Shown here piece by piece: positions 19,425 to 29,300 of a stretch of 64,000 nt of DNA. The stretch is from contig OY760498.1 in the NCBI GenBank assembly GCA_963663675.1, positions 1,116,001 through 1,180,000 on the forward strand. The letters are read 5' to 3'. The stretch comes from CAINVV01 sp963663675 (GTDB taxonomy: Bacteria > Bacteroidota > Bacteroidia > Bacteroidales > Prolixibacteraceae). Within the stretch, counting starts at the first letter, position 1. Every line of letters begins with the position of its first letter. The notes under the pieces were generated by a model, which did no database searches, had not been told where the DNA came from, and saw nothing but the letters and a program-made list of their open reading frames with translations. The position numbers were made by a program, and so were the translations under genes.

Positions 19425-21887
19425 TCAAAACTTGAAATTAAGGGTGAATTTGTAAGCGAAATTTTCCATCGTGGTGGTAAGCCTGTAGGGCCCGTACCTG
19501 TAATAGGTACCTAACCCCAGGCCGATAAAGTTGATGTTTATTATCTTGTTCAGTTCTATTCCGGATTCATAAAAGCCTTTTCTGAAATCTTTGGTTCCCG
19601 ATTCATCCTGGTAATGCTGTTGAAGGGAACCAAATCCAATGTTCTGTGCCAGTGATAGTTCCGGACGAAAAAAATACCATGAAGGGATGAACCCGCCGCC
19701 AAAATTGTGTCGGATGTGAAGGGCAGCATACTGGTCGGCAGAAAATTCATTCAGCCGCATGGTGGCAAAGGCATAATGCGCCAGAAGGGTAAATGCTCCC
19801 GGGTAACTGCCATAACCGTGGAACCAGTCTGTGATCGGTGCGGTATTGAAGATTTTCCCTCCTCTTACCATTATCGTAGTAGTTCCCAGGGCGGATAAAC
19901 GAATATTAAACTTTGCCTTGGAGTCAATCTTTGTAAACCGGTATGCACTCTCAAGTAGTTTTAAACCTTGAATCACTGATAGATAGAAGTCTGATTTTGG
20001 TGGGGTGCTTTGTATCAGCTCTACAGGATCGTTTAAAAAAGCTATTCCCGGTGAGTACCGCAATTCAAATCCTGCCCTTGTCAGCCTGAACGGATCCCAA
20101 GCTAAATCGCTGAAATTTCCGTAGGAATTTTTGGTATTGCGCGCATAGTCCACAAAGAGCTTAAGATTCAGGGGCTCAACCGGCCTGATCTCAATGCTGG
20201 CATTGTAATTATCAGTGAAATACATGTTGTTGATCAGGAGGGAGCGAAAGTATTCCGGTTCGAAAATATCATATTCAGTTAACATTTCCTCCACACCATA
20301 CTCTTTTTTGACATTCTTGTGTCCCAGCTCGATTTTGAAGTCGGGATAGCCCTTCGGATATATCCGGATCCATTCGCCATGCCTGAACTGCCCGTCCCCG
20401 GTTCCATAGGTAAAGTAAAGTCCGGTTGCAATGTATTTGGACAACTTCCGGTTGCTTTCGATGCCTAATCCAACCTTATATCCCTCGTTGATATTGTAGC
20501 CGAAGAGATACATGTAGTTGATGCTGACCACTCCGATGGGTATCGTTCCAAGGGAAAGGGAGTGAATCAGCTTGACTTTCTGACTCAGTCGTGCTTTCCT
20601 CTCCAGGCTGTCAAGGTAGTGATTGGTCAGTGAATCCGTGGTTTCCAGTGGAATGGAGCGAAATACCCTGAACCCAAACAGGGAATCCTTTTTTTCAGGT
20701 GAAACAGTTACGCCATATTTTGGAAAGGATTTGGGGTCAAGTGGGATATTGACCATTCTCTTTGATAATTGTGTACTACTGTATGCAGTGACCGAGAGTT
20801 CAACGGGTTTTCCCAGATTTTTCCTGGCATCCAGAAGTAGCGCTGTCATCATTTTAAAATTTACTGCCGCATTCATCTCCGATGGAAACCAGTGACCGGA
20901 ATCAATCGGGTCAAAATGCTGCCATATGGTTGCGTATATCTGTTTTTTGTCTATGGTTGCAGGCTCCGCAACGATATTTTGCACTGCATAACCATTGGTG
21001 CTGATGTGCAGGAATCCTTTCAGTCCGTCAAATGTGTGATTTCCGGAAGGATAGAATCTTACCAGGAATGTTGTATCCTTCCGGTTGGTCTGAACCGTGT
21101 CTTCAACCACAAATTCATAATATTTCAGGGCTGTTTTACTGATAGGGGAGAGATACTGCATGTCGAGCAGGGAAAATTGCTCATCGTAAATCGAAAGTTC
21201 CTGCAGCTGAGACGACAGCAACATGAATACCTCTTTTTTCAGTCCGGCAACTTTTGAAGACATAATCTCTTCATTCTCGTGCTTTGGATGAAGGAATTTT
21301 TTATTGCTGACGGTTTCGATTGAAAACATATGACTGGCTTCGAAACGCTTTTGCAATGATTCGAGTTCTGCGATGGAAATTCTCTTTTTACCGCTCCCTT
21401 TTTCTTCTGAATACCGGTCTGTTGAGAGGACGAACCTGTGATTCGAAGTGTACTGGTAGCTTTGCAGATTGGCAGGATTGTGTTCATCTGCATGATTCAA
21501 TACTGATTGCATGATTCTGAAAGCAGGATTTACTCCTGCTTTACCGTATGTTTTGACCGTGCCGTTGTCTGGAATGAGGTTGATCGACAGGTTGGATCCC
21601 AATGCACCGGAAATATTCAAATAGTACAGTTTGAATCCCGGGCAGCTGAACCTGACCTTTTTGACACTCTTCGGGAAAGTGAAATATCCGTTAATATCGC
21701 TGATTGTGCCACTTCTGCCATCATCAAACCTTAGAAGGACAAACGGAAGCGGAGACTGGTCAGAGCCATTTAGGACACGCCCGTTAAATACAATGGTCTG
21801 AGCCGAAACGGTGGAAACGGCAGAAGAAAGAAAAAACAGGGAAAGAAAAAAAAGATTAAGGCTATTCTTCGTTCTCCTGCAACTCAT
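19425..21887 (-). CDS. DUF5686 outer membrane protein with N-terminal carboxypeptidase-like regulatory domain
   Basis: An 820-residue protein. A signal peptide (to AQ at about residue 30) is followed by a carboxypeptidase D regulatory-like domain (FNGRVLNGSDQSPLPFVLL, then TISDINGYFTF), a periplasmic middle region, and a C-terminal beta-barrel of the DUF5686 type with aromatic strand ends, finishing FTLNFKF. Typical of outer membrane proteins of Bacteroidota; function unknown. It overlaps the preceding gene by 26 bases and is the third gene of an ECF-sigma operon, so it is probably part of that regulon. Confidence 0.82.
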   Translation of the reverse strand: MSCRRTKNSLNLFFLSLFFLSSAVSTVSAQTIVFNGRVLNGSDQSPLPFVLLRFDDGRSGTISDINGYFTFPKSVKKVRFSCPGFKLYYLNISGALGSNLSINLIPDNGTVKTYGKAGVNPAFRIMQSVLNHADEHNPANLQSYQYTSNHRFVLSTDRYSEEKGSGKKRISIAELESLQKRFEASHMFSIETVSNKKFLHPKHENEEIMSSKVAGLKKEVFMLLSSQLQELSIYDEQFSLLDMQYLSPISKTALKYYEFVVEDTVQTNRKDTTFLVRFYPSGNHTFDGLKGFLHISTNGYAVQNIVAEPATIDKKQIYATIWQHFDPIDSGHWFPSEMNAAVNFKMMTALLLDARKNLGKPVELSVTAYSSTQLSKRMVNIPLDPKSFPKYGVTVSPEKKDSLFGFRVFRSIPLETTDSLTNHYLDSLERKARLSQKVKLIHSLSLGTIPIGVVSINYMYLFGYNINEGYKVGLGIESNRKLSKYIATGLYFTYGTGDGQFRHGEWIRIYPKGYPDFKIELGHKNVKKEYGVEEMLTEYDIFEPEYFRSLLINNMYFTDNYNASIEIRPVEPLNLKLFVDYARNTKNSYGNFSDLAWDPFRLTRAGFELRYSPGIAFLNDPVELIQSTPPKSDFYLSVIQGLKLLESAYRFTKIDSKAKFNIRLSALGTTTIMVRGGKIFNTAPITDWFHGYGSYPGAFTLLAHYAFATMRLNEFSADQYAALHIRHNFGGGFIPSWYFFRPELSLAQNIGFGSLQQHYQDESGTKDFRKGFYESGIELNKIININFIGLGLGTYYRYGPYRLTTTMENFAYKFTLNFKF

Positions 21888-22542
21888 TTAAAGACTGGAT
21901 TAATTGATCGTGGTATTTCCCGAATAAGAGATTAAAACCCTTGTGAAAGATATATAATATAGATCCAATTAACAAGCCCAGCAGAACAAGCATCATAAGA
22001 GATGCAATCACGATAGAGGTTGTGTCGGGTGCCTGCACCGTGTTAATTGTCTCAAATCCCTTTTGTGCTCCGGAAAGAAAACCGAGTCCGATCCCTGCGC
22101 TTAATATGGCAACAGCAACATAAAACTCTTTTTTAAAAGTATCCAGTAGTCTAAGTACTTTTTGAATTGCTCCCTGCAAGTTCTGATCTGCGAGGGTATG
22201 AACCTGTAATCGCCGGTACCTGACCACAAAGAGCAAAATAGATACCATTAATGTCAAATTTACTATCCATTCGAGCAGGTGGATCCATATCGGAACTTCA
22301 AGTGAGACATCCAGCTTGTCCGGAAATACAAACTCGGCCGGGACCAGCAGGTCTGCCAGGGTGAGGAAGAAAAAGAAAACCAGGAACCAGATGCCGATTT
22401 TAACACTTCTGTCGAGCCTGGACAAAATACCTTTGCCTCTGCTGTGCAGCATCTTGTCTATTTTTGAGGCATCAAGTTCTTTACTCCGGACTTTATCCGA
22501 AGTCGAGTTCTGCCACGCCTTTTTCAAATCATTCAATTCCAT
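21862..22542 (-). CDS. membrane protein linked to ECF sigma factor (putative anti-sigma or regulatory partner)
   Basis: A 226-residue protein: an N-terminal cytoplasmic stretch of about 45 residues (MELNDLKKAWQNSTSDKVR), then two pairs of membrane helices near 50-105 and 140-205, and an acidic C-terminal tail. It begins immediately at the end of the sigma factor gene and overlaps the DUF5686 gene downstream. Position and topology suggest it controls the sigma factor, but it lacks a recognisable zinc anti-sigma motif, so the role is inferred from context. Confidence 0.65.
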   Translation of the reverse strand: MELNDLKKAWQNSTSDKVRSKELDASKIDKMLHSRGKGILSRLDRSVKIGIWFLVFFFFLTLADLLVPAEFVFPDKLDVSLEVPIWIHLLEWIVNLTLMVSILLFVVRYRRLQVHTLADQNLQGAIQKVLRLLDTFKKEFYVAVAILSAGIGLGFLSGAQKGFETINTVQAPDTTSIVIASLMMLVLLGLLIGSILYIFHKGFNLLFGKYHDQLIQSLNELQENEE

Positions 22543-23037
22543 CTATTTGCGTTCTCTGCTTTTAACAAAGGATTCAAGTTTTTTCTTGATCCTGTTCATC
22601 TTTACTCTAACATAATTTTGGGAAATCCCCGTAATCTCAGAAATTTCCTCATATTGCTTATCCTCAAGATAGAGTAAAGTGATAGATTTTTCAATTCCTG
22701 TAAGTTGATTTATAGCTTCATAGAGTAAATTCAGATGTTCTTCCTTTTCGTAATCGTAGGTTTCATCAGCAAGAAGATACAACTCTTTACCTAATTCACT
22801 CTTTTTCCTGGTTTTGGCATCCTTTTTGAAATTGGTGATCGCAGTATTAATGGCAACACGATACATCCAGGTTGAGAATTTTGATTGTTCTCTGAACTTG
22901 TCGTACGATTTCCATAACTGAATGAGAATCTCCTGGAAAAGATCTTTGCGATCATCCTCATTGTCACAGTAAATTCTGGTGACCTTGTGGATAATCCCCT
23001 GATTACGGGTAATATTATGCAAAAAATCCTCTTTCAC
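22543..23037 (-). CDS. ECF-type RNA polymerase sigma factor
   Basis: A 164-residue sigma70-family protein with region 2 (DLFQEILIQLWKSYDKF and STWMYRVAINTAI) and region 4 (the helix-turn-helix YEEISEITGISQNYVRVKM). No region 3, as expected for the extracytoplasmic-function class. It heads a three-gene operon with a membrane protein and a DUF5686 outer membrane protein, suggesting a cell-envelope signal. Confidence 0.92.
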   Translation of the reverse strand: MKEDFLHNITRNQGIIHKVTRIYCDNEDDRKDLFQEILIQLWKSYDKFREQSKFSTWMYRVAINTAITNFKKDAKTRKKSELGKELYLLADETYDYEKEEHLNLLYEAINQLTGIEKSITLLYLEDKQYEEISEITGISQNYVRVKMNRIKKKLESFVKSRERK

Positions 23038-23091
23038 TTCTATTCAGTTAGTCTCAATAATCGAAAAAGAATTACAACAATAAGGCAATTG

Positions 23092-24282
23092 CTAGTTTGA
23101 ACTCATCTTTAACATGTTCACCTCATCCTGGGTAAGGAAGCGCCACTTGCCCCGAGGCAGATTTTTCTTGGTAAGGCCACAGAAATATACCCGGTCAAGT
23201 TTGACAATCTTGTATCCCAGGTGTTCAAATATGCGTCTTACAATTTTATTTTTTCCTGAGTGTATCTCTATTCCAACCTGCTTTTTGTCTTCTTCATCGG
23301 CATAACTAACCGAATCAGCAGCGACAAATCCGTCCTCAAGGGTGATACCGTTCACTATCTCTTCCAGGTGTGTTTTGGATACCTTCTGGTCGAGATGCAC
23401 ATGGTATATTTTTTTGCGGTTGTATTTGGGATGGGTGAGACGTTTGGTAAGATCTCCGTCATTGGTCAGGAGCAAAAGTCCCGTTGTATTCTTATCAAGC
23501 CTCCCAACCGGGTAAATCCGCTCATAACATGCATGTTGAACCAGGTCCATTACTGTTTTTTCTGCGTGTGGATCTTCCACCGTGGTGACAAATCCTTTGG
23601 GTTTGTTGAGCAGAACGTAAACTTTTTTCTCTATGCTGAGAAGTTTGCCGTTAAAACTCACAGAATCACCCATTTGTACTTTGAATCCCATCTCAGAAAC
23701 AATTTCACCGTTGACAGAAACACATCCTGTAGCAATATAGGTATCTGCTTCCCTGCGCGAACACATTCCTGAATTGGCGATAAAGCGATTAAGACGTATT
23801 GTGCCGTCGTTTTTAGGCTTTCTGGTCACCGGGCCTTTCTTTTCCTTGTCCAGTGCGTCAATTACATTTTTTCTGCCAAATTTTCCGCGAAGCACTTTCC
23901 CTCCTGAAGTGAGGAAACTGTCAGTTTCGGTTTCTTCGAATCGTTTCTGGGTGGGCTTGTTGATTACTGTGCGGCGGAAAACATCGGAAGTACGCTCCTT
24001 GATAACTCTTCCCGGCCTCGCTTTCTCTCCTGCAACCGATGCAGGCTTCGATTTTCCAATCCGTTTGCCGGCAGGGGCCTCCAGCGGAGGAATAACTATT
24101 TTTTTCCTGGCCTTCACGACCTCTTCAGGGTAGGCTGTCCCTGTTCTTATTACCTTTTTATTCCGTTGTGCGGAACCATATGTCTCCTCTTTTTTTATGC
24201 GGGGTCTGCTCCCCGGTGCACGTTTCCCGACGGTACGCTTTGAATCGCGCTCCTGTCCTCTAACTTGTCTCATGGTATTCAA
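23092..24282 (-). CDS. RluB/RsuA-type pseudouridine synthase with long basic N-terminal extension
   Basis: Makes a pseudouridine in rRNA. Residues about 1-165 are a low-complexity Arg/Lys-rich extension. An S4 RNA-binding domain follows (RLNRFIANSGMCSRREADTYI), then the catalytic domain with the active-site motif GRLDKNTTGLLLLTNDG. The core matches RluB/E/F/RsuA; the exact target nucleotide cannot be stated. The basic extension is common in Bacteroidota homologues and probably helps bind rRNA. ATG 24273 is an alternative start. Confidence 0.88.
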   Translation of the reverse strand: MNTMRQVRGQERDSKRTVGKRAPGSRPRIKKEETYGSAQRNKKVIRTGTAYPEEVVKARKKIVIPPLEAPAGKRIGKSKPASVAGEKARPGRVIKERTSDVFRRTVINKPTQKRFEETETDSFLTSGGKVLRGKFGRKNVIDALDKEKKGPVTRKPKNDGTIRLNRFIANSGMCSRREADTYIATGCVSVNGEIVSEMGFKVQMGDSVSFNGKLLSIEKKVYVLLNKPKGFVTTVEDPHAEKTVMDLVQHACYERIYPVGRLDKNTTGLLLLTNDGDLTKRLTHPKYNRKKIYHVHLDQKVSKTHLEEIVNGITLEDGFVAADSVSYADEEDKKQVGIEIHSGKNKIVRRIFEHLGYKIVKLDRVYFCGLTKKNLPRGKWRFLTQDEVNMLKMSSN

Positions 24283-24416
24283 ACTGTTATACTAATTCGC
24301 TGCAAATTTCGTAAAAAAAAACGGATAAAATACAGTGCTCCTGTCATTCCATGCACTCTCCTTTGAAAAACAACTATTATTTAACAATTTTGTGCACACA
24401 CATATAATTGTAAAGG

Positions 24417-25805
24417 ATGAGCCTGATTAAATCGATTTCCGGAATAAGGGGCACGATTGGAGGTGCACAGGGTGAGGGTTTGACTCCGATTGATATTGTT
24501 AAATATACTGCAGCCTATGCGACATGGGTGAGGGAGAATCAACCTGCAGAACAGAAACTTAAGCTCGTTGTCGGAAGGGATGCCAGAATCTCCGGTGACA
24601 TGGTCAATAAGCTGGTGACAGGAACGCTTATAGGAATGGGGGCAGATGTGACAGACATCGGCCTGGCTACCACCCCTACAACTGAACTCGCAGTTGAAGC
24701 GGAGAAAGCTCAGGGAGGCATCATTATTACTGCCAGTCACAATCCAAAGCAGTGGAATGCGCTTAAGTTGCTGAATGCAAAAGGAGAATTTCTGAATGAC
24801 GAAGAAGGCAAAAGGATCCTTTCACTTGCTGACGCCGGGGAATTTGATTTTTCCGATGTTGAGGACCTTGGAGTCATCAGAACTTCTGATTATACGGATT
24901 ATCATATTCAAAAAGTTCTGGATTTAAAGCTTGTGGATACGGAAGCAATAAGAAAGTCGAATTTTACAGTCGCCATTGATGCCGTTAATTCGGTAGGAGG
25001 GCTGGCTGTTCCGCGTCTGCTGAAGGCACTCGGGGTTTCCAGGGTAGTTGAGATAAATTGCGATCCTACCGGGAATTTTGCCCATCAGCCGGAACCACTC
25101 CCCGAAAATCTTGTAGAAACGGCATCCCTGGTTTTAGCGAACAAGGCAGATGTCGGTTTTGTGGTAGATCCTGACGTAGACCGGCTGGCCATAATCAGTG
25201 AAGACGGCTCCATGTTCAATGAAGAATACACCCTGGTTGCAGTTGCTGATTACATTCTTTCGCATACTCCGGGGAATACCGTGTCAAATCTTTCCTCCTC
25301 AAGGGCGTTGCTCGATATTTCGGGGAAATACGGCGTTAAGTATACACCGTCAGCGGTAGGAGAGGTGAATGTTACCCGGGCAATGAAGGATACGGGTGCG
25401 GTAATTGGAGGAGAAGGGAACGGCGGAGTCATCTATCCTGAAAGCCATTATGGCAGAGATGCCCTGGTTGGAATCGGTTTGTTCCTTACCCATCTGGCTA
25501 ACAGCGGGTTGAAATGCTCGGAACTGCGTGCAGGATATCCTTCCTATTTTATGGCAAAGAAAAAAATTGAACTCTCCGGTAACATCGATCTTGAAGCAAT
25601 ATTGCAGAAGATGAAAGAACGCTACCAAAACGAAAAAATCAACGATGTGGATGGTGTCAGGATAGATTTTGACAGGGAATGGGTCCATTTACGCAAATCA
25701 AATACCGAACCTATCATACGGGTATACTCAGAAAGCGGCAGTTTGGAGAGGGCAGAAGCGCTGGCCGGTAAAATTATTGGTGACGTAAAGAGTTTTTGCG
25801 GATAA
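24417..25805 (+). CDS. glmM: phosphoglucosamine mutase
   Basis: Converts glucosamine-6-phosphate to glucosamine-1-phosphate on the way to UDP-GlcNAc. The 462-residue protein has the phosphohexomutase fold: the phosphoserine loop TASHNP (Ser107), the metal loop DPDVDR, the sugar loop GEGNGGVI, and the phosphate-binding loop RKSNTEPIIRVYSE. The opening SGIRGTIGG is typical of GlmM rather than ManB. A phosphomannomutase activity cannot be fully excluded. Confidence 0.87.
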   Translation: MSLIKSISGIRGTIGGAQGEGLTPIDIVKYTAAYATWVRENQPAEQKLKLVVGRDARISGDMVNKLVTGTLIGMGADVTDIGLATTPTTELAVEAEKAQGGIIITASHNPKQWNALKLLNAKGEFLNDEEGKRILSLADAGEFDFSDVEDLGVIRTSDYTDYHIQKVLDLKLVDTEAIRKSNFTVAIDAVNSVGGLAVPRLLKALGVSRVVEINCDPTGNFAHQPEPLPENLVETASLVLANKADVGFVVDPDVDRLAIISEDGSMFNEEYTLVAVADYILSHTPGNTVSNLSSSRALLDISGKYGVKYTPSAVGEVNVTRAMKDTGAVIGGEGNGGVIYPESHYGRDALVGIGLFLTHLANSGLKCSELRAGYPSYFMAKKKIELSGNIDLEAILQKMKERYQNEKINDVDGVRIDFDREWVHLRKSNTEPIIRVYSESGSLERAEALAGKIIGDVKSFCG

Positions 25806-25848
25806 AATTGTCTGAAAAATAGGCGGTTGTATAATAATTGAATCTCAA

Positions 25849-25878
25849 TTGCGGGTATTCAATTATTTAATAATTTTG
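25849..25878 (+). promoter_or_regulatory. promoter of mdh
   Basis: TTG at 25849-25851, exactly 19 bases, then TAATTTTG at 25871-25878: a full match to the Bacteroidota TTG-N19-TAnnTTTG promoter. The leader to the start codon is about 130 bases. Confidence 0.65.
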
Positions 25879-26014
25879 CATCCGGTTTAAATCAGAAAAA
25901 ATAGTAAACAAATCCTCCGGGAAAGATGTAATAGCCATAATTTCTTCAGATCAATTATAATATTGAAATTCAGATTATAGGCTATTCCATAAGACAATTT
26001 AAAGCAAAATAAGT

Positions 26015-26950
26015 ATGAAAGTTACAGTTGTAGGAGCAGGAAATGTAGGAGCCACCTGCGCAGATGTTTTAGCATCCCGTGAAGTGGTCAATGAAGTGAT
26101 CCTTCTGGATATCAAAGAAGGAATTGCCGAAGGAAAAGCCCTTGATATCTGGCAAAAAGCACCGATCAATAGTTATGACACCAAAACAATCGGAGTAACC
26201 AACGATTATTCAAAGACAGCCAATTCTGATGTTGTCGTGATCACCTCAGGTCTGCCCCGTAAACCTGGAATGAGCAGGGACGACCTGATCCAGGTGAATG
26301 CCGGTATTGTCAAATCCGTTACGGAAAATATCGTAAAATATTCACCGAATACCATCCTGGTAATTGTTTCCAATCCGCTCGATGTAATGACCTACCAGGC
26401 TCATCTTACTTCCGGTTTTCCACGTGAAAGGGTATTGGGCATGGCTGGAATTTTGGATACGGCCCGCTATCGCGCTTTCCTTTCTGATGAATTGAATATT
26501 TCTCAAAAGGAGATAACTGCCATGTTGCTCGGCGGACATGGAGATACAATGGTTCCCCTAACCCGTTATACAACGGTGGGAGGTATTCCTGTAACAGAAC
26601 TTGTTTCTCCTGAAAGGCTTGATGCCATTGTACAACGCACCAAAGTAGGCGGTGGAGAACTTGTAAAACTGATGGGCACCTCCGCATGGTACGCACCAGG
26701 AGCCGCTGCTGCTCAAATGGTTGAGGCTATTATCAAAGACCAGCGCCGGATCTTCCCGGTCTGCATCCAGTTGAAAGGTGAATACGGAATTGACAATTGC
26801 TACCTTGGTGTACCGGTTGTACTGGGGAAACATGGAATCGAAAAGATTTTTGAACTTCAGCTGAACGAAACTGAGGCTGAAATGATGAAAGTGAGTGAAG
26901 GCCATGTTCGTGAAGTAATGAATGTTCTGGATGATCTGAACAAGCAGTAA
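26015..26950 (+). CDS. mdh: malate dehydrogenase (NAD-dependent, LDH-like type)
   Basis: Oxidises malate to oxaloacetate in the TCA cycle. The 311-residue protein has the Rossmann loop GAGNVG at residues 7-12, the substrate arginines in SGLPRKPGMSRDDL, the NPLD motif, and catalytic histidine in GGHGDTMVP. This is the compact LDH-like malate dehydrogenase of Bacteroidota and Chlorobi. Own promoter upstream and terminator downstream, so monocistronic. Confidence 0.95.
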   Translation: MKVTVVGAGNVGATCADVLASREVVNEVILLDIKEGIAEGKALDIWQKAPINSYDTKTIGVTNDYSKTANSDVVVITSGLPRKPGMSRDDLIQVNAGIVKSVTENIVKYSPNTILVIVSNPLDVMTYQAHLTSGFPRERVLGMAGILDTARYRAFLSDELNISQKEITAMLLGGHGDTMVPLTRYTTVGGIPVTELVSPERLDAIVQRTKVGGGELVKLMGTSAWYAPGAAAAQMVEAIIKDQRRIFPVCIQLKGEYGIDNCYLGVPVVLGKHGIEKIFELQLNETEAEMMKVSEGHVREVMNVLDDLNKQ

Positions 26951-26987
26951 AAGGCAAAATTGGGCTTAAGAGCTTATCAATATTGAT

Positions 26988-27027
26988 AAAAAGGATTATT
27001 GAAATATATTCAGTAATCCTTTTTTTA
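26988..27027 (+). terminator. terminator after mdh
   Basis: AAAAAGGATTA (26988-26998) pairs with TAATCC plus the following T-run (27014-27027). The T-run serves mdh; the matching A-run gives the convergent nhaD gene a T-run on the other strand, so it may act in both directions. Confidence 0.75.
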
Positions 27028-27067
27028 TGAAATTATGAAAGTGAGAAATAAGAAATAAAAATTATGT

Positions 27068-28345
27068 TCAGTTGAAGAGATAATTCTGAAGGATGTAAGC
27101 GAAGCAGCCTCCCAGGTAACCTATCAGTGCTGGCAGGCTTATCTTCCGAAGATACCAGAAGAAATTGATTTTTTCCATTCCCATGGCAGCAACACCGGCT
27201 GCAGATCCGATGATCAGGACACTACCTCCGGTACCTGCAGCAAAAGCCAAAAACTCCCAGAAAAAATGGTCGGTCGGGAAGGTAGTAAGACTGTACATCC
27301 CCTGAGCAGCTGCCACCAACGGAACATTATCGATGATAGCTGAAAGCAGACCAATTGAGATGGCTATAATATTGAGATTCTTGATGGTGGCAGTCATCCA
27401 TTCGGCCAGTGCGGGAAGAATCCCGGTAGATTCCAGGGCAGCTATACTGATCAGAATTCCCAGGAAAAAGAGTATACTTGTGGTGTCAATCCTCCTGAGG
27501 GCCTGGGATACGGAGAGTGTAGTCTTAACCAGCACATCTTTTTTTTCGTGAATTACTTCAGTGATGATCCAAAGGATACTCAGTCCGAAGAGCATTCCCA
27601 TATAGGGTGGCAGGTTGGTCAATGTTTTAAACACCGGTACAAATACAAGTGCGCCAACTCCTGAAAAGAATACAAGTGATTTATGGCCCTGCGACAGCCC
27701 ATGATGCTTTGCTTCTTTGGTCAGGGAAGCTTCAACTTTTCCGCTGATTCTAAATGAGACATAAGTCAGTGGTAAAACAAGACAAACCAGGCTCGGCACA
27801 ATCAGTTTCATCATAATATTCAGGGTTGTAATCTGTTCACCCATCCACAGCATTGTGGTGGTAACATCCCCGATAGGTGTCCAGGCGCCTCCTGCGTTTG
27901 CGGCAATAATGACAACGCCTGTAAAGTACATGCGGTCCTCCGTATTCCTGATCAATTTTCTGAGAAGGGAGACGATGACGATGGTGGTGGTCAGATTATC
28001 CAGGATGGAAGAGAGGAAAAAGGTGATAAAACCGATGATCCAAAGTAGTTTTCGCTTGTCCTTCTGAATGATACGGGAAGTCAGCATCTCAAACCCATCA
28101 TGCGCATCGATGAGTTCAACAATGGTCATGGCTCCCAGGAGAAAAAACAAGATGCCGCACAGTTCACCAAAATGTGCGGCAAGTTCATGAGAAACAAATG
28201 CCTTGTCAGAAGAGAACAGAATATATACACTCCAGCAAAGAACTCCTGTGATCAGCGCTGTGGCGGATTTGTTGATTTTAATGCTGTGCTCGAAAGCAAT
28301 GGCAGCATACCCAAGGATAAAAATCAGGCTTATTATAATGCTCAT
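27068..28345 (-). CDS. nhaD: NhaD-type sodium:proton antiporter
   Basis: A 425-residue inner membrane antiporter with about 11-12 hydrophobic helices. Family marks are FLLGAMTIVELIDAHDGF, the charged helix DNLTTTIVIVSLLRKL, NAGGAWTPIGDVTTTMLW, and the paired discontinuous-helix segment IDNVPLVAAAQGMYSL. These match the NhaD branch of the ion transporter superfamily. It exports Na+ or Li+ for protons, giving salt and pH tolerance. Confidence 0.88.
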   Translation of the reverse strand: MSIIISLIFILGYAAIAFEHSIKINKSATALITGVLCWSVYILFSSDKAFVSHELAAHFGELCGILFFLLGAMTIVELIDAHDGFEMLTSRIIQKDKRKLLWIIGFITFFLSSILDNLTTTIVIVSLLRKLIRNTEDRMYFTGVVIIAANAGGAWTPIGDVTTTMLWMGEQITTLNIMMKLIVPSLVCLVLPLTYVSFRISGKVEASLTKEAKHHGLSQGHKSLVFFSGVGALVFVPVFKTLTNLPPYMGMLFGLSILWIITEVIHEKKDVLVKTTLSVSQALRRIDTTSILFFLGILISIAALESTGILPALAEWMTATIKNLNIIAISIGLLSAIIDNVPLVAAAQGMYSLTTFPTDHFFWEFLAFAAGTGGSVLIIGSAAGVAAMGMEKINFFWYLRKISLPALIGYLGGCFAYILQNYLFN

Positions 28346-28585
28346 AAGTTTCTTAACAGTTAGATGATCCGAACAGATTATTCAATGCCAAAATAAATTC
28401 TTTTTTTTGTTTTTACACAAATTTGGTCCCTTATAATTTGCTGCGACTATTTCATTGAATTCTCAAACCTTCTCTGTAGAATTGTCAGTATACCACTGAC
28501 ACTATTGGTTGTAAGGCTCATATTACCTTATAAACTGGGAAATCAACCTCAAGGTCAGTTGGTTTTTTTTGGCTTACTTTGTATC

Positions 28586-29005
28586 ATGGAAAGAAAAGAA
28601 AAAATTCCAATGGTTGTCATTGAACTGGAAGATGAGACCATTCATATGCTTGTTAAAGCGGAGGTTGACGGACTGGAGAACCATTGGTGGGTAGTGGATA
28701 CAGGTGCCTCAAAAAGTGTAGTGGACAGGGCTGTTGCTTCCTATTTTGTAGGTGATGAGTCCGCAGGATCAATGGCCACCGGACTGGGAAAAGAAATGGT
28801 TGAGACATCTGTCGGGCTCATTGGTAATTTTGTTTTGGCAGGAAAAAGTTTTGAACCGTTGATGGTTGCCATAGTCGACCTGCACCACATCAATGAAGAA
28901 TACGCCAAATATTCGGACAAAAGAATTGCAGGTCTTCTTGGCAGTGATTTTTTTTACCGGGAGAAAGCGTTAATTGACTATTCCTGTGAGACTATTTGGG
29001 TTTGA
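28586..29005 (+). CDS. retropepsin-like aspartic protease domain protein
   Basis: A 139-residue protein with the single-lobe aspartic protease motif VVDTGASKS (Asp38-Thr-Gly). A second family pattern, GLLGSDFF near the C-terminus, matches the G-(L/I)-(I/L)-G-x-D segment of clan AA proteases. No signal peptide, so probably cytoplasmic. ATG 28586 is chosen because upstream codons to 28505 have no protein-like pattern. TACTTTG at 28575-28581 resembles a -7 element but is too close to the ATG for a normal leader. Substrate unknown. Confidence 0.7.
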   Translation: MERKEKIPMVVIELEDETIHMLVKAEVDGLENHWWVVDTGASKSVVDRAVASYFVGDESAGSMATGLGKEMVETSVGLIGNFVLAGKSFEPLMVAIVDLHHINEEYAKYSDKRIAGLLGSDFFYREKALIDYSCETIWV

Positions 29006-29228
29006 GTTGATGCACTTCATTTAATTTCAGCTATTGTTAAAAATTGTATTGATGTTTTGGCGGAGAATGCAAAGAATGCTAAGCTCAGTTATTGTAATTT
29101 CGACGGGTTATTGGAATCAATTTCGAGAAAAACGAATGGTATGTTTCAGATAATAAGCGCATTGGTTGCTATATAAAATTACGAAAGACAATCCGTCATC
29201 TTCAACTATTTAATATCAAAAAAATAAA

Positions 29229-29236
29229 TATCTTTG
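29229..29236 (+). promoter_or_regulatory. candidate -7 element for secDF
   Basis: TATCTTTG is an exact TAnnTTTG match 64 bases upstream of the secDF start. No clear -33 TTG at 19-20 bases. The rest of the 295-base gap before secDF shows nothing further. Confidence 0.35.
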
Positions 29237-29300
29237 CGCACTATGTTTTTTTAGGATTAGGAAGTTAACAAAGATTAGAAAATAAAAAACCGAATTTCCA

